Shown: in pieces, positions 12,393 to 22,140 of the stretch
Numbering within the stretch: the stretch's first letter is position 1
Layout of the letters: every line of letters begins with the position of its first letter
DNA from: a virus
Length of the DNA: 28,252 nt
Strand: one strand, 5' to 3'
IMG/VR virus record: IMGVR_UViG_3300046028_003526
Span: 1-28,252 of that record
Made by a program: the position numbers and the translations under genes
The notes under the pieces: generated by a model
Seen by the model: only the letters and a program-made list of their open reading frames with translations
Told to the model about the DNA's origin: nothing
The model's database searches: none

Positions 12393-15300
12393 ATTGTTCT
12401 ACAATACGTTTAGCGTCGCTATCATGGCGCATGATGTAGCGACGCGCCTTTAACGGCATCGCTTCAAGGATTGCGGCCATGCGCTTAGTACCAAAAGTAC
12501 TCACGTAGGGAAGCCCCCTCAAGAACTTCTTTTTGTCGGCTTCGCTAAGCGTAGGTAGGTAGCTGCTCAAGACGGCTTGTGCTCCGTCTTCATCACCGGC
12601 AAGCAGGCGCTTGCGAAAATCGGAACGCGCTTTGGCATCGTCTGATTGTTCTGCTGCCCCCATACGGCTTCCGTAGAGCTTTGAAGCGGCGCTATACATT
12701 ATCTGCTGCGCTAGTTTTCCGCCGCGATCATCGCTGGACAATGCTTCCTTAACACGCCGTGCCGCAGGGAACAGACGCGACGGTTCGCCTTTGCTTGCTG
12801 CCGTGTATACTAAGTTTCCGACCATAACGGGCCACGACAACATCGATGCCACCGCTACGCCTGGGCTAGAGGAATCACGACTCATGTAGTTGAGCATGCT
12901 ACCGGGAACAGCTCCGCCTACGACGTTGGCCAAAAGAGGAATGTTTGACTCTTTGCTTTCCCAAAACATCCCCAAAGCGGATATGCCGTAGGTAAGCGCG
13001 GTACCGATGGCGGTTGCGGCGGATGCGCTGACGCCAAGACCTGCGGCAGATTGAGCCAGCATAGCCGATGCGGTCGCTAAGCGTACGCGCATAGGTGCTT
13101 TTTCGTTAGCAATGATGGCCTTGGCTCCGTCTATTGTTCGTAGCATATTGCGAACGCGGTTTTCACCGTAACGACGGAAGAGCGCCCCCATCGTGTTAAC
13201 TATTTCAAGACGCGATCCGCGAGCGGTTTGTGCAAGGTTCCTTTTAGCGCCGGTCATGTTCTCTGCGATCATAGTCGCCAAGACTTTAACGTCCGTATCC
13301 GATGCACGCTTTTCACGAAAACGCGCCTGCATTTCAGGCGAAACCCGATTCATGGTTAAGAAACCTTCGTCAAGTAAAGTTACGCCCTCTTCTTGCAAAT
13401 GCTTAGCCCACGCACGGCCACCCTCGTAGCCTACCGTGTGCGTATAGCGGTTAACGATATTACGCCCGGCTGCGCGCTGAACCCCTGCTGCAAAGTTGCC
13501 GGTAGCTTGAGTCATAGCACCGCGTAAGTCTACGCGGTTTTTAACGTCCGAATCAAGACCTCCCTCAGCCACTGCTCGCTTGTTACGAACAGCACCGTTT
13601 GCAAGCCCCTCTAGTGCGTAGGTCAGTGGAACGTGGTTAACGATATTAACTACTTCCGACACGTCCACGGGAGCAGTTGCGCTAGTCAGTAGTGAGCCAA
13701 CAACGCGCTTGGCGTTGTTAATACCCTCAACCGCGCCTCGATCACCCGCATTCCATCGCAACTCGCCAAACCCGTTGTACGCATTGATCGCGCGGACTAC
13801 GGCAGCTTTTTGTGCATCGGCCACACCGTTCAGTTGCGGCATCAATTTACTCAAATCGCTAACGTCAACAGCCCCGCCAAACGCCTTATAGAATCCGATA
13901 CGCCGGGCAGTGCCTTCGAACGTACTGCGCACGTAACGTGACGGGTCTGTTTCTAGCAGGCGGATGTAGTTGTCGCCGTCGCGCAAGTGTGATGGAAACT
14001 CTTTGTACTTGCGCCCTATTTCCATAGGGTCGAGCCGCACCCCTGCACCCTTGCCGAGCGCATCTAATCCAAAGAAATCCTTCTTTATCTGCTCAGGCGC
14101 TACGCCGTTAAGTTCGGACATAGCGCGAACAAACTTAGATCCAAGGACGCTATCAGAGCCGCTAGCCAGGATGCCGTGCGTGTCTCCCGTAAAGTGACGG
14201 ATGAACACGTTTTTTCCGGTGCCTTTGCCAATCGGTACGCCTGCTGCGAGAGCTTCGTCGCGAGTAGATTGGTTGGCTAGATCTTTAGCATCGACAAACT
14301 GTTGGAGATTTTCAGGAACCTCTAGCTTGCCTTCAAGCATCATCTTCCAAGGGCTGTTAGCGTACTCCTGCTTAGGGTCCATCGGCCTTGAAGGCTGATC
14401 GGCTTCGTGAAGTGCCTTGGCCTTACTAGCGTCCATGGTAGCTGCGCCAGTCCGTGCTGTCTCCATGGCTTTGTGCATACGCTGCTGTGCAATATGCGAC
14501 TCTTCAATAGCTTGATTGATACGGTCGCCCGCATCGCGCACGGGAGCCGAACTACTACGTTTAAGGCGATCTGTGGAGTCATCACCAATCATTTCCATAA
14601 CGGTACGCACTGCGCGGCCCGTATGTGTTCTATCTCCACTCAGCGCCTCCGACGCATTGTCTACTATCCGACCGACGCCGCGCTTAGTTAAACGACCTAC
14701 GACTTTAGCCCCCTTGCCTAGGGCCTGCATTCCTTCAACAAGCGGAATAGCCGGATTAATAGCTGCGCCGGAGCGCGTTACGTCACGACCTGCAACCCGG
14801 CGTGACAGATTCTTGGCAGCTACATCAACACGATTCTTCTGCTCTGGCGTCAGATCGGAATACGCGACCGTCTCCTTAGGATCTACGGTCATGCGATCGG
14901 TGACAAGGCGCGCTTTGCCAGTGGCGGGTTCTACGAGATAGCGCGGCTCGGGCGCTTGAACCGGCGTTCCTTCCTGTACCGGAGCGGTATCCGCTGCCGT
15001 ATCAATAAATAAAGACGCCTCTGACGGTTGCGTATTTTTACCTACCGACTTTTTAATGCGCTGCTCCATTTGACTCTGAATTACTTCAGCGATTTGATTT
15101 ACTTCTTTAACAGTACGTAACCCACTGGATATCTGATCTGCGCCAGCTTTGCGCATGACTTCTACTGGATCAAGCCCCGCAGCACGAATCTTATCGGAAA
15201 CAAGAACCATGGCTTGATTGCTAAGTTTTCCAGAAAGCGTATCGCCGCTTTTACTCAAAGTATCTGATAAGTTGTTTATGAGAAAATAACCCATATCTTC

Positions 15301-16932
15301 AGGAGATTGAAGGTTTTCAGCTTCTTGAAGGTTACTTAATTCTTTACGGTAATCCCTAGCATCGTAGCCGTATTGGTAGATTGCCGCATAATCAGGTGAG
15401 TTTGTACCTAAGTCTACGTTGTGCTTATTTAAAAGATTATCGTTGATTTCACCCGTTCTATTAAGTTGTTTTTTTGCCTTTTCCCAGTCTTCCTTAAACA
15501 AACGTTGAAGGTGCTTATCGCCGATTGCTGCATCGGCTACGAACATGCCTTCAATTTCTTTAGCCGACTTGTTACTTAATGGCCCATCAAGGGGTGATTT
15601 TTGTAGGTATGGGGAAGAGTACGAAGAGACTGATTCATTTACCGCCTCTGAGGGAGGAAGTACTTCCGAAAGCGTCTGCGCTTCCGCATCGCGCTGCGCC
15701 ATTTCGGCATCCTGTTGCGCTTGCTCGCGAGCATACTGCTCTTGATCAGCAGCGTTGAATGCTTCTCGATCTGCCGCCATACGCTCGCGTAGTATGCGAT
15801 CAGCTACGGACGTATTATCAACAGCACCCGCAACGCCTTCGTATTGCGCTTGGCGAATGTCGGCATCTATTCTTGCGCGTTCGGAAGCTACTTCTGGCGT
15901 AGTTGAAAGCGCTTCTTGTGCTTTTGCTACGGCTTGCTGTTGCGCATCTTCAAGGTCGATACGCTTACTCACAGCAGCATCATTTGCAGCAGCGTCCGCC
16001 AATGCAGCATCCCCCTGCTTAGCGGCAAGGAGCTGATCCATGTTGACTTGGCGTCTGCCTTCTGCTGCGCGCAATGCGCCAGCAACACCCGTCCGCGCCA
16101 TAGCCATAGCCGGAACTGCGGCATTCATGCCCGCGTTCACTAGGTAATCTTCCGCACCAGGGGCAAACTGCTCGTTGCCTGTGGCGTAGTCGAGACCTGC
16201 CTGTGCGCCAGTGGCCGCCAATCCAGCCGCCGCGCCCGTGCCTGCGAGTGCCGCTTGTCCGGCAACGCCGCGTAAGCCAAAGGCCGTTCCTCCCGCTACC
16301 GTACCCAGACGTGCAGCACCCGCGCCAACGCCAGCACCTGCTGCCGTTAAGCCTGTTTGTAGTGCGGCTGTTCCGCCGAGATTGATGCGATTTGCCAAAT
16401 CAGTAGGGTTCTGCCCCTGCTCTTGCATCTGCGCGCCTTTTTGCGCAACTCCTCCTAGTATAGCAGCAGGAGCAAGAGGCCCCGCCATCATCGCACCAGC
16501 CGCTGAGTTTAAGCCGCCCGCACGTTCTTGAGCTACGCCTAAATCGCTGGCTTGCTGGCGTACCGTATCGGACCAGCGCGCACCCGTTTCATTACTAACA
16601 AATGGAAGAGCGACGCCGCCAACTGCCGCCGTTGAGCCAAGGGAGATTGTTTTACCTGCGACATTAAGCGCATCCGCAACACCGCTGCCGTACTCTCCAG
16701 CGACTTCTTTAACTCGCTCCCACGATCCCGGCGCGGTTCCATTCTGCGTAGGTGCAGCTAAGCGACGACGTGCCGCATCGCTGAGGCCCGCCATGTGATT
16801 GGCATCAACCTGCACTCCCTGCTTTTTGATGATCCTTGCCGACACGCGCATAACCGCAGCGGGATCAGGGGTTTGCCCGCGATCCTCGAACTTGCGAGTA
16901 ACGTAGTCAACCATTTCATCGTAATTAGGCAT
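12376..16932 (-). CDS. Giant internal virion / DNA-ejection protein
   Basis: 1518 residues, last gene of the late operon. Position after the fibre and three small Gln-rich or coiled-coil proteins fits the internal core proteins of short-tailed phages, which enter the cell with the DNA. Residues about 90-280 are Ala/Gly-rich and hydrophobic (AALAGTGAAAGLAATGAQAG), then comes a charged helical region (about 330-420). A second hydrophobic stretch (VSASAATAIGTALTYGISAL) lies near residue 1330. Such segments could insert into the cell envelope. No lytic transglycosylase motif was recognised. The C-terminal coding end contains a long near-palindrome and overlaps rusA by 17 nt. Role inferred from context, size and composition. 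Confidence 0.75.
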   Translation of the reverse strand: MPNYDEMVDYVTRKFEDRGQTPDPAAVMRVSARIIKKQGVQVDANHMAGLSDAARRRLAAPTQNGTAPGSWERVKEVAGEYGSGVADALNVAGKTISLGSTAAVGGVALPFVSNETGARWSDTVRQQASDLGVAQERAGGLNSAAGAMMAGPLAPAAILGGVAQKGAQMQEQGQNPTDLANRINLGGTAALQTGLTAAGAGVGAGAARLGTVAGGTAFGLRGVAGQAALAGTGAAAGLAATGAQAGLDYATGNEQFAPGAEDYLVNAGMNAAVPAMAMARTGVAGALRAAEGRRQVNMDQLLAAKQGDAALADAAANDAAVSKRIDLEDAQQQAVAKAQEALSTTPEVASERARIDADIRQAQYEGVAGAVDNTSVADRILRERMAADREAFNAADQEQYAREQAQQDAEMAQRDAEAQTLSEVLPPSEAVNESVSSYSSPYLQKSPLDGPLSNKSAKEIEGMFVADAAIGDKHLQRLFKEDWEKAKKQLNRTGEINDNLLNKHNVDLGTNSPDYAAIYQYGYDARDYRKELSNLQEAENLQSPEDMGYFLINNLSDTLSKSGDTLSGKLSNQAMVLVSDKIRAAGLDPVEVMRKAGADQISSGLRTVKEVNQIAEVIQSQMEQRIKKSVGKNTQPSEASLFIDTAADTAPVQEGTPVQAPEPRYLVEPATGKARLVTDRMTVDPKETVAYSDLTPEQKNRVDVAAKNLSRRVAGRDVTRSGAAINPAIPLVEGMQALGKGAKVVGRLTKRGVGRIVDNASEALSGDRTHTGRAVRTVMEMIGDDSTDRLKRSSSAPVRDAGDRINQAIEESHIAQQRMHKAMETARTGAATMDASKAKALHEADQPSRPMDPKQEYANSPWKMMLEGKLEVPENLQQFVDAKDLANQSTRDEALAAGVPIGKGTGKNVFIRHFTGDTHGILASGSDSVLGSKFVRAMSELNGVAPEQIKKDFFGLDALGKGAGVRLDPMEIGRKYKEFPSHLRDGDNYIRLLETDPSRYVRSTFEGTARRIGFYKAFGGAVDVSDLSKLMPQLNGVADAQKAAVVRAINAYNGFGELRWNAGDRGAVEGINNAKRVVGSLLTSATAPVDVSEVVNIVNHVPLTYALEGLANGAVRNKRAVAEGGLDSDVKNRVDLRGAMTQATGNFAAGVQRAAGRNIVNRYTHTVGYEGGRAWAKHLQEEGVTLLDEGFLTMNRVSPEMQARFREKRASDTDVKVLATMIAENMTGAKRNLAQTARGSRLEIVNTMGALFRRYGENRVRNMLRTIDGAKAIIANEKAPMRVRLATASAMLAQSAAGLGVSASAATAIGTALTYGISALGMFWESKESNIPLLANVVGGAVPGSMLNYMSRDSSSPGVAVASMLSWPVMVGNLVYTAASKGEPSRLFPAARRVKEALSSDDRGGKLAQQIMYSAASKLYGSRMGAAEQSDDAKARSDFRKRLLAGDEDGAQAVLSSYLPTLSEADKKKFLRGLPYVSTFGTKRMAAILEAMPLKARRYIMRHDSDAKRIVEQFTREE
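12413..12445 (+). terminator. Near-palindrome beyond convergent genes, candidate terminator
   Basis: GCGTCGCTA-TCATG (12413-12426) pairs with CATGA (12430-12434) and TAGCGACGC (12437-12445), with a 3-nt loop GCG and a 2-nt bulge, giving a 14-bp stem. It begins 20 nt past the rusA stop on the + strand and is followed by GCCTTTAA, a short T tract. It lies inside the C-terminal codons of the late - strand gene. The stem is strong but the T tract is weak, so it may be a barrier or RNA end rather than a textbook terminator. Confidence 0.45.
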
Positions 16933-16940
16933 GAAGAACT

Positions 16941-17876
16941 CTAACGCTTGGGGTTGAATAACGGTGCGCCGTTGTCGATATCGTCTTCAATATTTCCAGT
17001 ATTGGAAGGGGTCACTTGACTCGGGGCACCAAGTGCGCCTGCCGCTCCGCCCATTGCTTGAAGCACCGCCAACTCAGTTTCGAGCTTCTGCAATGCCGGG
17101 TCTGGCGCACTTTCGTGCGCTTTTCTAGCTGCTGCAATGTTCTTAAGCGCGGTATCCCTTGAAGTAAGCCAGCCGTCTTGCTCCCCGAGCGTCATGCCTT
17201 CAGCTAAAAGAGCGTCCTTGATACGCTGTTCTTTATCCTTTTTAGCGTTATTGATTTCTTTCGTAATCTGTTCCATACGATTTGCGCGTGCTCGGGTAGC
17301 ATCGCGCTCCATTTGGAATCGTCGCGCGGCTTCTTGAGCTGCGATACGCTGCTCTTCCGTACGCCCGTAGAACGGCTTCGGTTCCATTTTCTGCGTCAAA
17401 GCCTGAAGCGCATTGGAAGCAATCTTCCCCTCAGGGGTGTACTGTCGTGCGCCTTCGCCCCATCCAGGGGGCGGATCGTTTGGCCCAAACCTACCGAAAG
17501 CCTCTTGAGGATTTGGGTCTTTAAATTCAGCAACGCCCTCTGGAACAACACCTCTGTCCAAGAAACCCATATTTCTACGATAAGTAGCTTCTTCCTGTGC
17601 GCGCTGCCGATCTTCAAGAGCCAACTGATCCATGCGACCAAGGCGTGCCTGCTGTTCGCCATACCGGCGATCCTCAAGCGCCATCCGTGCATCGGCACGT
17701 TCCTGCGCCTGCTGACGTAACGCCATCTCGGCAGTGTAGCGATCATCCGCCATGCGATCACGCTGGCCCTGATAGCGTAACTCTTCACGACGTGCAAACG
17801 ACTGGCCAAGACCAGAGAGGCCGCGAGTGAGCTGGTCGGCAATGCCGCCGGGGGTCATAATGGCTTCAGGATTCAT
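16941..17876 (-). CDS. Charged coiled-coil internal virion protein
   Basis: 311 residues, very rich in Arg, Gln, Glu and Ala. Residues about 28-105 are a long heptad-like helix (LRQQAQERADARMALEDRR). A Pro/Gly patch around 117-145 (PNDPPPGWGEG) separates it from a second coiled coil (about 165-275). It starts with an ATGA overlap (17873-17876) with the preceding gene and ends 8 nt before the 1518-residue gene. Location fits a core or ejection protein; no family recognised. Confidence 0.65.
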   Translation of the reverse strand: MNPEAIMTPGGIADQLTRGLSGLGQSFARREELRYQGQRDRMADDRYTAEMALRQQAQERADARMALEDRRYGEQQARLGRMDQLALEDRQRAQEEATYRRNMGFLDRGVVPEGVAEFKDPNPQEAFGRFGPNDPPPGWGEGARQYTPEGKIASNALQALTQKMEPKPFYGRTEEQRIAAQEAARRFQMERDATRARANRMEQITKEINNAKKDKEQRIKDALLAEGMTLGEQDGWLTSRDTALKNIAAARKAHESAPDPALQKLETELAVLQAMGGAAGALGAPSQVTPSNTGNIEDDIDNGAPLFNPKR

Positions 17877-18706
17877 GCGGACCTCATATCGTAGCCCGAC
17901 ATGTCGGAGTTACGGTACTGTTGATTAGGAGTCAAAGCCGGATTGCCGTACGCTTCTTTACGCAAGTTTGCTTGACGCTGCGCACTACCGTAGGCGTTGG
18001 CAAGCTGTAAGGCGCTATTAGCGAATCCGCCGTACATCATCTGCTCGCTGCCGACGTTCTGAGCACGGGCGCGCTCGTTGCCGTAGTTCGCTTCTGCGAT
18101 AGCGCGATCGCGATTGCTCAACGCAGATCCGACACCGGCCTGCTGCTCAAACAGATTACGCTCACGGCTCAAGGCGCTGTCCGCCATCTCGTAGTTGCGA
18201 TTGTTCGCATCACCTGCGAAGTCTTGCTGACCAGCCGAGTAGTTCAACGCCATTGCGTTAACGTTACCACCTACGCGCTGATTCATTTCTTGCTGGTACT
18301 GCCCTGCAAGAGGTCCCGCAAGCGCCGGTGTAGGCGCCTGTGCTGCGTACAGCGCTGACGATTGATTGGCGGCATCCTGCTGCAAAGCGGCGGTCTGATC
18401 GCCGGGCTTTTGGCCCATGTAGGTCTGAAAGTTATTGTGCGCTTGTTGGCTCTGCTGGATAAGCATCGCTTCACGTTGCGCGTTACGGGCAAGCTCCCTT
18501 TGCTGATACTGCGCAAGGGCGGCTTGGTATTTCCGCCGCGCTTCGGCCTGGGCTTTACGCCGCTTCTTTGCGCCCAGTCCACCAAGGTATCCAGATGCAC
18601 CGCCGACAACAGCGCCTATAGCTGTGCCAACACCCGGCGCGATCATTGTGCCTGCTACAGCTCCACTGGCCGCACCTGCGCCTGCTGCACCGTATTCATC
18701 AGCCAT
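17873..18706 (-). CDS. Gly-zipper, Gln-rich internal virion protein
   Basis: 277 residues. The N-terminus is a Gly/Ala zipper (residues 6-46, GAVAGTMIAPGVGTAIGAVV), a feature of membrane-inserting segments, followed by a basic patch KKRRKAQAEARRK and a Gln/Asn/Ala-rich body. ATG 18706 overlaps the previous stop as TAATG. The composition parallels the next upstream protein, suggesting related roles in the ejection complex. Function inferred from context. Confidence 0.65.
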   Translation of the reverse strand: MADEYGAAGAGAASGAVAGTMIAPGVGTAIGAVVGGASGYLGGLGAKKRRKAQAEARRKYQAALAQYQQRELARNAQREAMLIQQSQQAHNNFQTYMGQKPGDQTAALQQDAANQSSALYAAQAPTPALAGPLAGQYQQEMNQRVGGNVNAMALNYSAGQQDFAGDANNRNYEMADSALSRERNLFEQQAGVGSALSNRDRAIAEANYGNERARAQNVGSEQMMYGGFANSALQLANAYGSAQRQANLRKEAYGNPALTPNQQYRNSDMSGYDMRSA

Positions 18707-19476
18707 TAGCCACCTCCGTAGTAGTTAGCCGCTGCACCAATTCCAGTACCGATAGCCTGACCGTAGAGCTGGCTCATATTGTTCTGATAGCTCTGTTCGT
18801 CTTGCATGCGCGACTGCTCAAGAGCGGCATTGTTAGCGTACCCGCCGCCCTGGATGTTGGCGCTGTTGGCCATGTTCTGAGCGAGGGCGTTCGTGTAGGG
18901 GTTGTTGTTCTGCTGCATGCGAAGCGACTGCGCCTGCGACTGATCGTTACGGCGAATACCCTGCACGTAGTTCTGGTTCTGCTGCGCGGCTTGCGAGTCA
19001 CGAAGCGCCTTTTCAGCGCCAAGCGTAGCGGTGTTGTACTGCTCTTGCGAGCCTCCGCGAGTTCCGCGCCCGGCGTGTTGAAGCTGCATGCGCTTAGCCG
19101 CATCGGCATACGCCTGCTGATTGCTGGCCTGTGCGGCTTGGTTCTTCTGCTGATACAAAGAAGCGTAGTACGGATTGCGGGATTGTTCCCATTGATTGAT
19201 CTGACCGATGCGCTCCGCGCGTTGAAGCTGATCTTTGTACTGAGCCTGAGCTAGCTTGTACTGCTCTTTCGACCAAGCTGGACCGCCCTGCGCCATACCG
19301 CCTTGCTCTTGGTTGGTATACCAATCCCGCTCTGGTTGTGAGAGTTGTCCGTACTCGTCTTGCGCACGATACGCCGGAACATATGCTGTGCCGCCGCCCC
19401 CATCCTTGTTTCGTTTTAAAACGGCTCCTGCTATTGTAGTGCCCGCTATAGTACCGGCAATTTTACCTAACTTCAT
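18706..19476 (-). CDS. Gln/Asn-rich internal virion protein
   Basis: 256 residues, ATG 19476 with AGGG overlapping the fibre stop. Short Gly/Ala N-terminal segment (GTIAGTTIAGAVLK), then strongly Gln, Asn and Tyr rich (QQNQNYVQG, MQQNNNPYTNA), and a C-terminal GIGAAANYYGGG. It resembles the following protein in layout: a glycine segment at one end and a Gln-rich helical body. It could be a core protein ejected with DNA; no catalytic motif seen. Confidence 0.65.
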   Translation of the reverse strand: MKLGKIAGTIAGTTIAGAVLKRNKDGGGGTAYVPAYRAQDEYGQLSQPERDWYTNQEQGGMAQGGPAWSKEQYKLAQAQYKDQLQRAERIGQINQWEQSRNPYYASLYQQKNQAAQASNQQAYADAAKRMQLQHAGRGTRGGSQEQYNTATLGAEKALRDSQAAQQNQNYVQGIRRNDQSQAQSLRMQQNNNPYTNALAQNMANSANIQGGGYANNAALEQSRMQDEQSYQNNMSQLYGQAIGTGIGAAANYYGGG

Positions 19477-19487
19477 GGTGCTATACC

Positions 19488-20882
19488 CTAGGTCTTGATG
19501 ATGTAGGAAACAACCACGAACGAAGGAGTCGTATTGTGTGCGGTGTTTAGTCCCTGTGTTCCCGTTTGCGCGCCATACAAATTGTCTCCTATTGCCGCTT
19601 CGCCATCCGGACCAGGACCCGCACCGGCGGCCGTTCCCCAGCGATATTCGTGGCTATGCGTAGCAAGCTCGGCAACGGTTAAAACATGGTCCTCTTCGCC
19701 ACCAAACTGACCCACTGTGCGAGCTGCAAGCGCATTTCCACCCGTAATTATTCCAGATCCGCTGACGTTTTTCTGTGCACCATTTCCCGCTCCAATAGGG
19801 AAGCGCCCTTGCAGATTAGGCACATTAAACGTAGTCGTGCCGTCGCCAGCGCCGTACGTAGTACCGAGAACTGCAAAAAGAGCTGCCGTGGTTCCTGTGC
19901 GCAATGCAGTTTGCCCATTGCAGAGCAACCAGCCTGTAGGGGCCACCGCACCGCCAAAAGCCACGATTGAACCCGATGGCGCCGCACTACCTAGCAGTCC
20001 GTCAACATACCCTTTGGTCGTTACGTTTGTAGAAGGATCGCCAGAAACAGTAGCGCCGACGTTGGTTATCTTAAAGTTACCGGCGTTGAATGTACCGGTC
20101 ATCGTGGTCGTTCCATCCTTACGGACGAACGTATTACCAAGATTACTGATAGTCGAATTGAGGGCCGACACCTGACCGACGGTAGCCGAATCCGTAGAAG
20201 CCGAGCCGTCTACCAAGCCGGTAAACTTGAACCCACCCATTGGAATGTTGGCACTGGCAGCATTGGTTCCGTCACGCTTCCACAGATTGCTGATCGTACC
20301 GAGATTTGACAGCAGGGTATTGAGGCTGGTGACAACTTCTGTCAGTGCGCCTTCCACCGTGGTAGCTGCGATCAGCGCGCCCGTGTCCTGAATGCCGATC
20401 ATGTTCGCGCCATCAGCACCGGAGCCGGTGTTTGCCAATCGCGTCAGCAATCCAGCGCCAGACTCAAAAGCAGCGACAAAAATAACATGCCCGGCATTCT
20501 GAACCGGAATCGTTACTTGCAGGAACCCAGCGTTGTTAGCTACGGTAACGAGATTCGAATCGATCTTGATGCCACGGTCGAACACTTCAACGTTTGTTGA
20601 GGTAAAGCTGGCCGAGTAGACGATGGTCGTGACGAAGACCGTCTGGCCCGCAGTCGCGACAAAACGCTGAGCGCCCGCAAGAGCCTGTGCTGTGGCTGCT
20701 GACTGATTACGAAGCTGACCCGTGCTGGTCGTGATACCACGCACGAAGGTGTTGAGCTGGTCGATCTGCTCAACGAAGTCGTTGTGCTCCGCATCCAACA
20801 TGGACGGAGAAGGCGTAGTGGTACCGGCATTGGCTGCCTGCTGGAAGCTCGTCCGGCGTGAGGGGCGGGGAGGGTAGGGCAT
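19488..20882 (-). CDS. Tail fibre with phage collar domain
   Basis: 464 residues. The N-terminal part (about 70-140) is a beta-rich domain of the kind found at the start of podoviral fibres. Two fibre repeats follow: GGFKFTGLVDG...ATVGQV (216-238) and NFKITNVGA...TKGYVDG (269-295). Residues 301-366 are a tail collar domain (PTGWLLCNGQ, TTFNVPNLQGRFPIG), followed by DHVLTVAELATHSHEY. Collar domains sit near fibre tips and take part in receptor contact. It starts at ATG 20882 with a weak ribosome site after a 74-nt gap. It likely sets host range. Confidence 0.85.
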   Translation of the reverse strand: MPYPPRPSRRTSFQQAANAGTTTPSPSMLDAEHNDFVEQIDQLNTFVRGITTSTGQLRNQSAATAQALAGAQRFVATAGQTVFVTTIVYSASFTSTNVEVFDRGIKIDSNLVTVANNAGFLQVTIPVQNAGHVIFVAAFESGAGLLTRLANTGSGADGANMIGIQDTGALIAATTVEGALTEVVTSLNTLLSNLGTISNLWKRDGTNAASANIPMGGFKFTGLVDGSASTDSATVGQVSALNSTISNLGNTFVRKDGTTTMTGTFNAGNFKITNVGATVSGDPSTNVTTKGYVDGLLGSAAPSGSIVAFGGAVAPTGWLLCNGQTALRTGTTAALFAVLGTTYGAGDGTTTFNVPNLQGRFPIGAGNGAQKNVSGSGIITGGNALAARTVGQFGGEEDHVLTVAELATHSHEYRWGTAAGAGPGPDGEAAIGDNLYGAQTGTQGLNTAHNTTPSFVVVSYIIKT

Positions 20883-20956
20883 GGCGTTTCGTTAGTGTGC
20901 GTTCACTTACTTGGAGATCAAGCCTAAACGATCAGAGGTAGGTTGGGGTAGCGATA

Positions 20957-21517
20957 TTATACCGGATACAGGGTGAAGTATGCGTTGCCAGTGCAATACG
21001 GATTAATCGTATTTTGCACCTGGACCACAAGCGTTTGCCCAGCGGTCAGCGTTGCGACCAGCGTGTTATTGGGGATGGCTGCGGCGGGGGCACCTGCGTC
21101 GTACTTAACCCCGTTAAAAAACAAATAGTCATCGCCAAATGCCGCCACCAGCGATGTGAGCAATAGCCCCGTACGCACTGCAAAATTGCTCGTATATGGT
21201 CCTAGGGTAACCGTCATCGGATGAAAGCTGACGGGGGTGGGGTAATCGGGTGAAACACCTTGCGTCTTTACTGGGAAAATAATCGCAACCTCAAAAGGCT
21301 CGGGGATCGTATCCCCGCTGCGAACGGCCTTTTCATCAATGGAAAACACCAGTTGCCCCGGCCTACCACCAAGAACTACTTCGCTTGACACAACGGAACC
21401 ATTAAACACCGACAGCCGATTCCGCCCACGCATAGCCGACCACCAGCGTGTACCCGTGTCGCCTTCTCTTGACAAGTAGCGAGCATCTAAGATACGTTCG
21501 TCACGCTTGATGATCAC
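20957..21517 (-). CDS. Tail accessory protein, paralogue copy 2
   Basis: 186 residues from GTG 21517, which overlaps the previous stop as GTGA. It is clearly paralogous to the protein at 22140-22682: shared blocks include REGDTG (17-22), GQLVFS, QPFEV/EPFEV, KTQG.SPDYPTP.SFHP, AIPNNTLV.TLT.GQTL and the end YFTLYP. It is beta-rich. Placement between the nozzle and fibre genes suggests a tail-tip or fibre-attachment role. No named family recognised. Confidence 0.7.
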   Translation of the reverse strand: MIIKRDERILDARYLSREGDTGTRWWSAMRGRNRLSVFNGSVVSSEVVLGGRPGQLVFSIDEKAVRSGDTIPEPFEVAIIFPVKTQGVSPDYPTPVSFHPMTVTLGPYTSNFAVRTGLLLTSLVAAFGDDYLFFNGVKYDAGAPAAAIPNNTLVATLTAGQTLVVQVQNTINPYCTGNAYFTLYPV

Positions 21518-22140
21518 GGCACGCTCACGATAGCGCCATCTGCCAGATAGTATTTGGATGCTCCAACTACGATGCCGCCAAACAAGGGCAACGTCACGTC
21601 ACCGCCCAGCGCCGTAGCGTTGTTATCAAGTCGCGTTACCGTGGTTGCGTCAACAACGCTTGTCAGCGTATCCGCTTCGTACCGTACCGCTGAGACGAAC
21701 ACCGGCACATCGGGGTCGGTTAGGCTGAACGTGGCGAGGTAGTCGCGGTTTTCGCATGCGATGTACAGACTTGAGCCAGAGATGACGGCATTAAGTGGAT
21801 CGACCACAGCGGGCGCGTTAAATCGCTCCCCTACCGTAATGCGTCCATTTGTAGCCACCGTAACTACGCGACCTTTGCCCTTGCCATCAAAGCAGTAAAC
21901 ACGTCCAGAAGCGCCGCCAATGGCCCATTCTACACGGTCCATGACCCAGCGCCGAGACCTCTCCACGCCGTTGCCGTCCAGTACGACGATTGACCCAGTT
22001 GGACCAGGAGCCACCATCAGCAGATTGGTCGCGGTGAGCCAGGGTTCCGTCGCCCTGATGTCGACCGTCATACTGATGGTCGTGCCGTCGGTCTTGTAAA
22101 GTTTGCCGTCGTCGCAGACGGTCCAGGCGAAGGTTGGCAT
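21514..22140 (-). CDS. Beta-rich tail accessory protein between paralogues
   Basis: 208 residues from ATG 22140, overlapping the previous stop as TAATG; the frame is open to 22179, but the coupled ATG is preferred. Repeated short strands with Gly-Asp turns (WTVCDDGKLYKTDG, SIVVLDGNGVER, GRVYCFDGKGKGRV, SSLYIACENRDYLATFSL) suggest a beta-propeller-like or beta-sandwich protein. It is sandwiched between two paralogous genes and coupled to both. Probably a virion tail component; function inferred from position. Confidence 0.65.
   Translation of the reverse strand: MPTFAWTVCDDGKLYKTDGTTISMTVDIRATEPWLTATNLLMVAPGPTGSIVVLDGNGVERSRRWVMDRVEWAIGGASGRVYCFDGKGKGRVVTVATNGRITVGERFNAPAVVDPLNAVISGSSLYIACENRDYLATFSLTDPDVPVFVSAVRYEADTLTSVVDATTVTRLDNNATALGGDVTLPLFGGIVVGASKYYLADGAIVSVP

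Noticed and set aside
20945-20960. TATAAT on the - strand as a fibre-gene promoter
   Set aside because: It is formed by the stop codon context of the upstream gene, and no -35 element lies at 16-18 nt.
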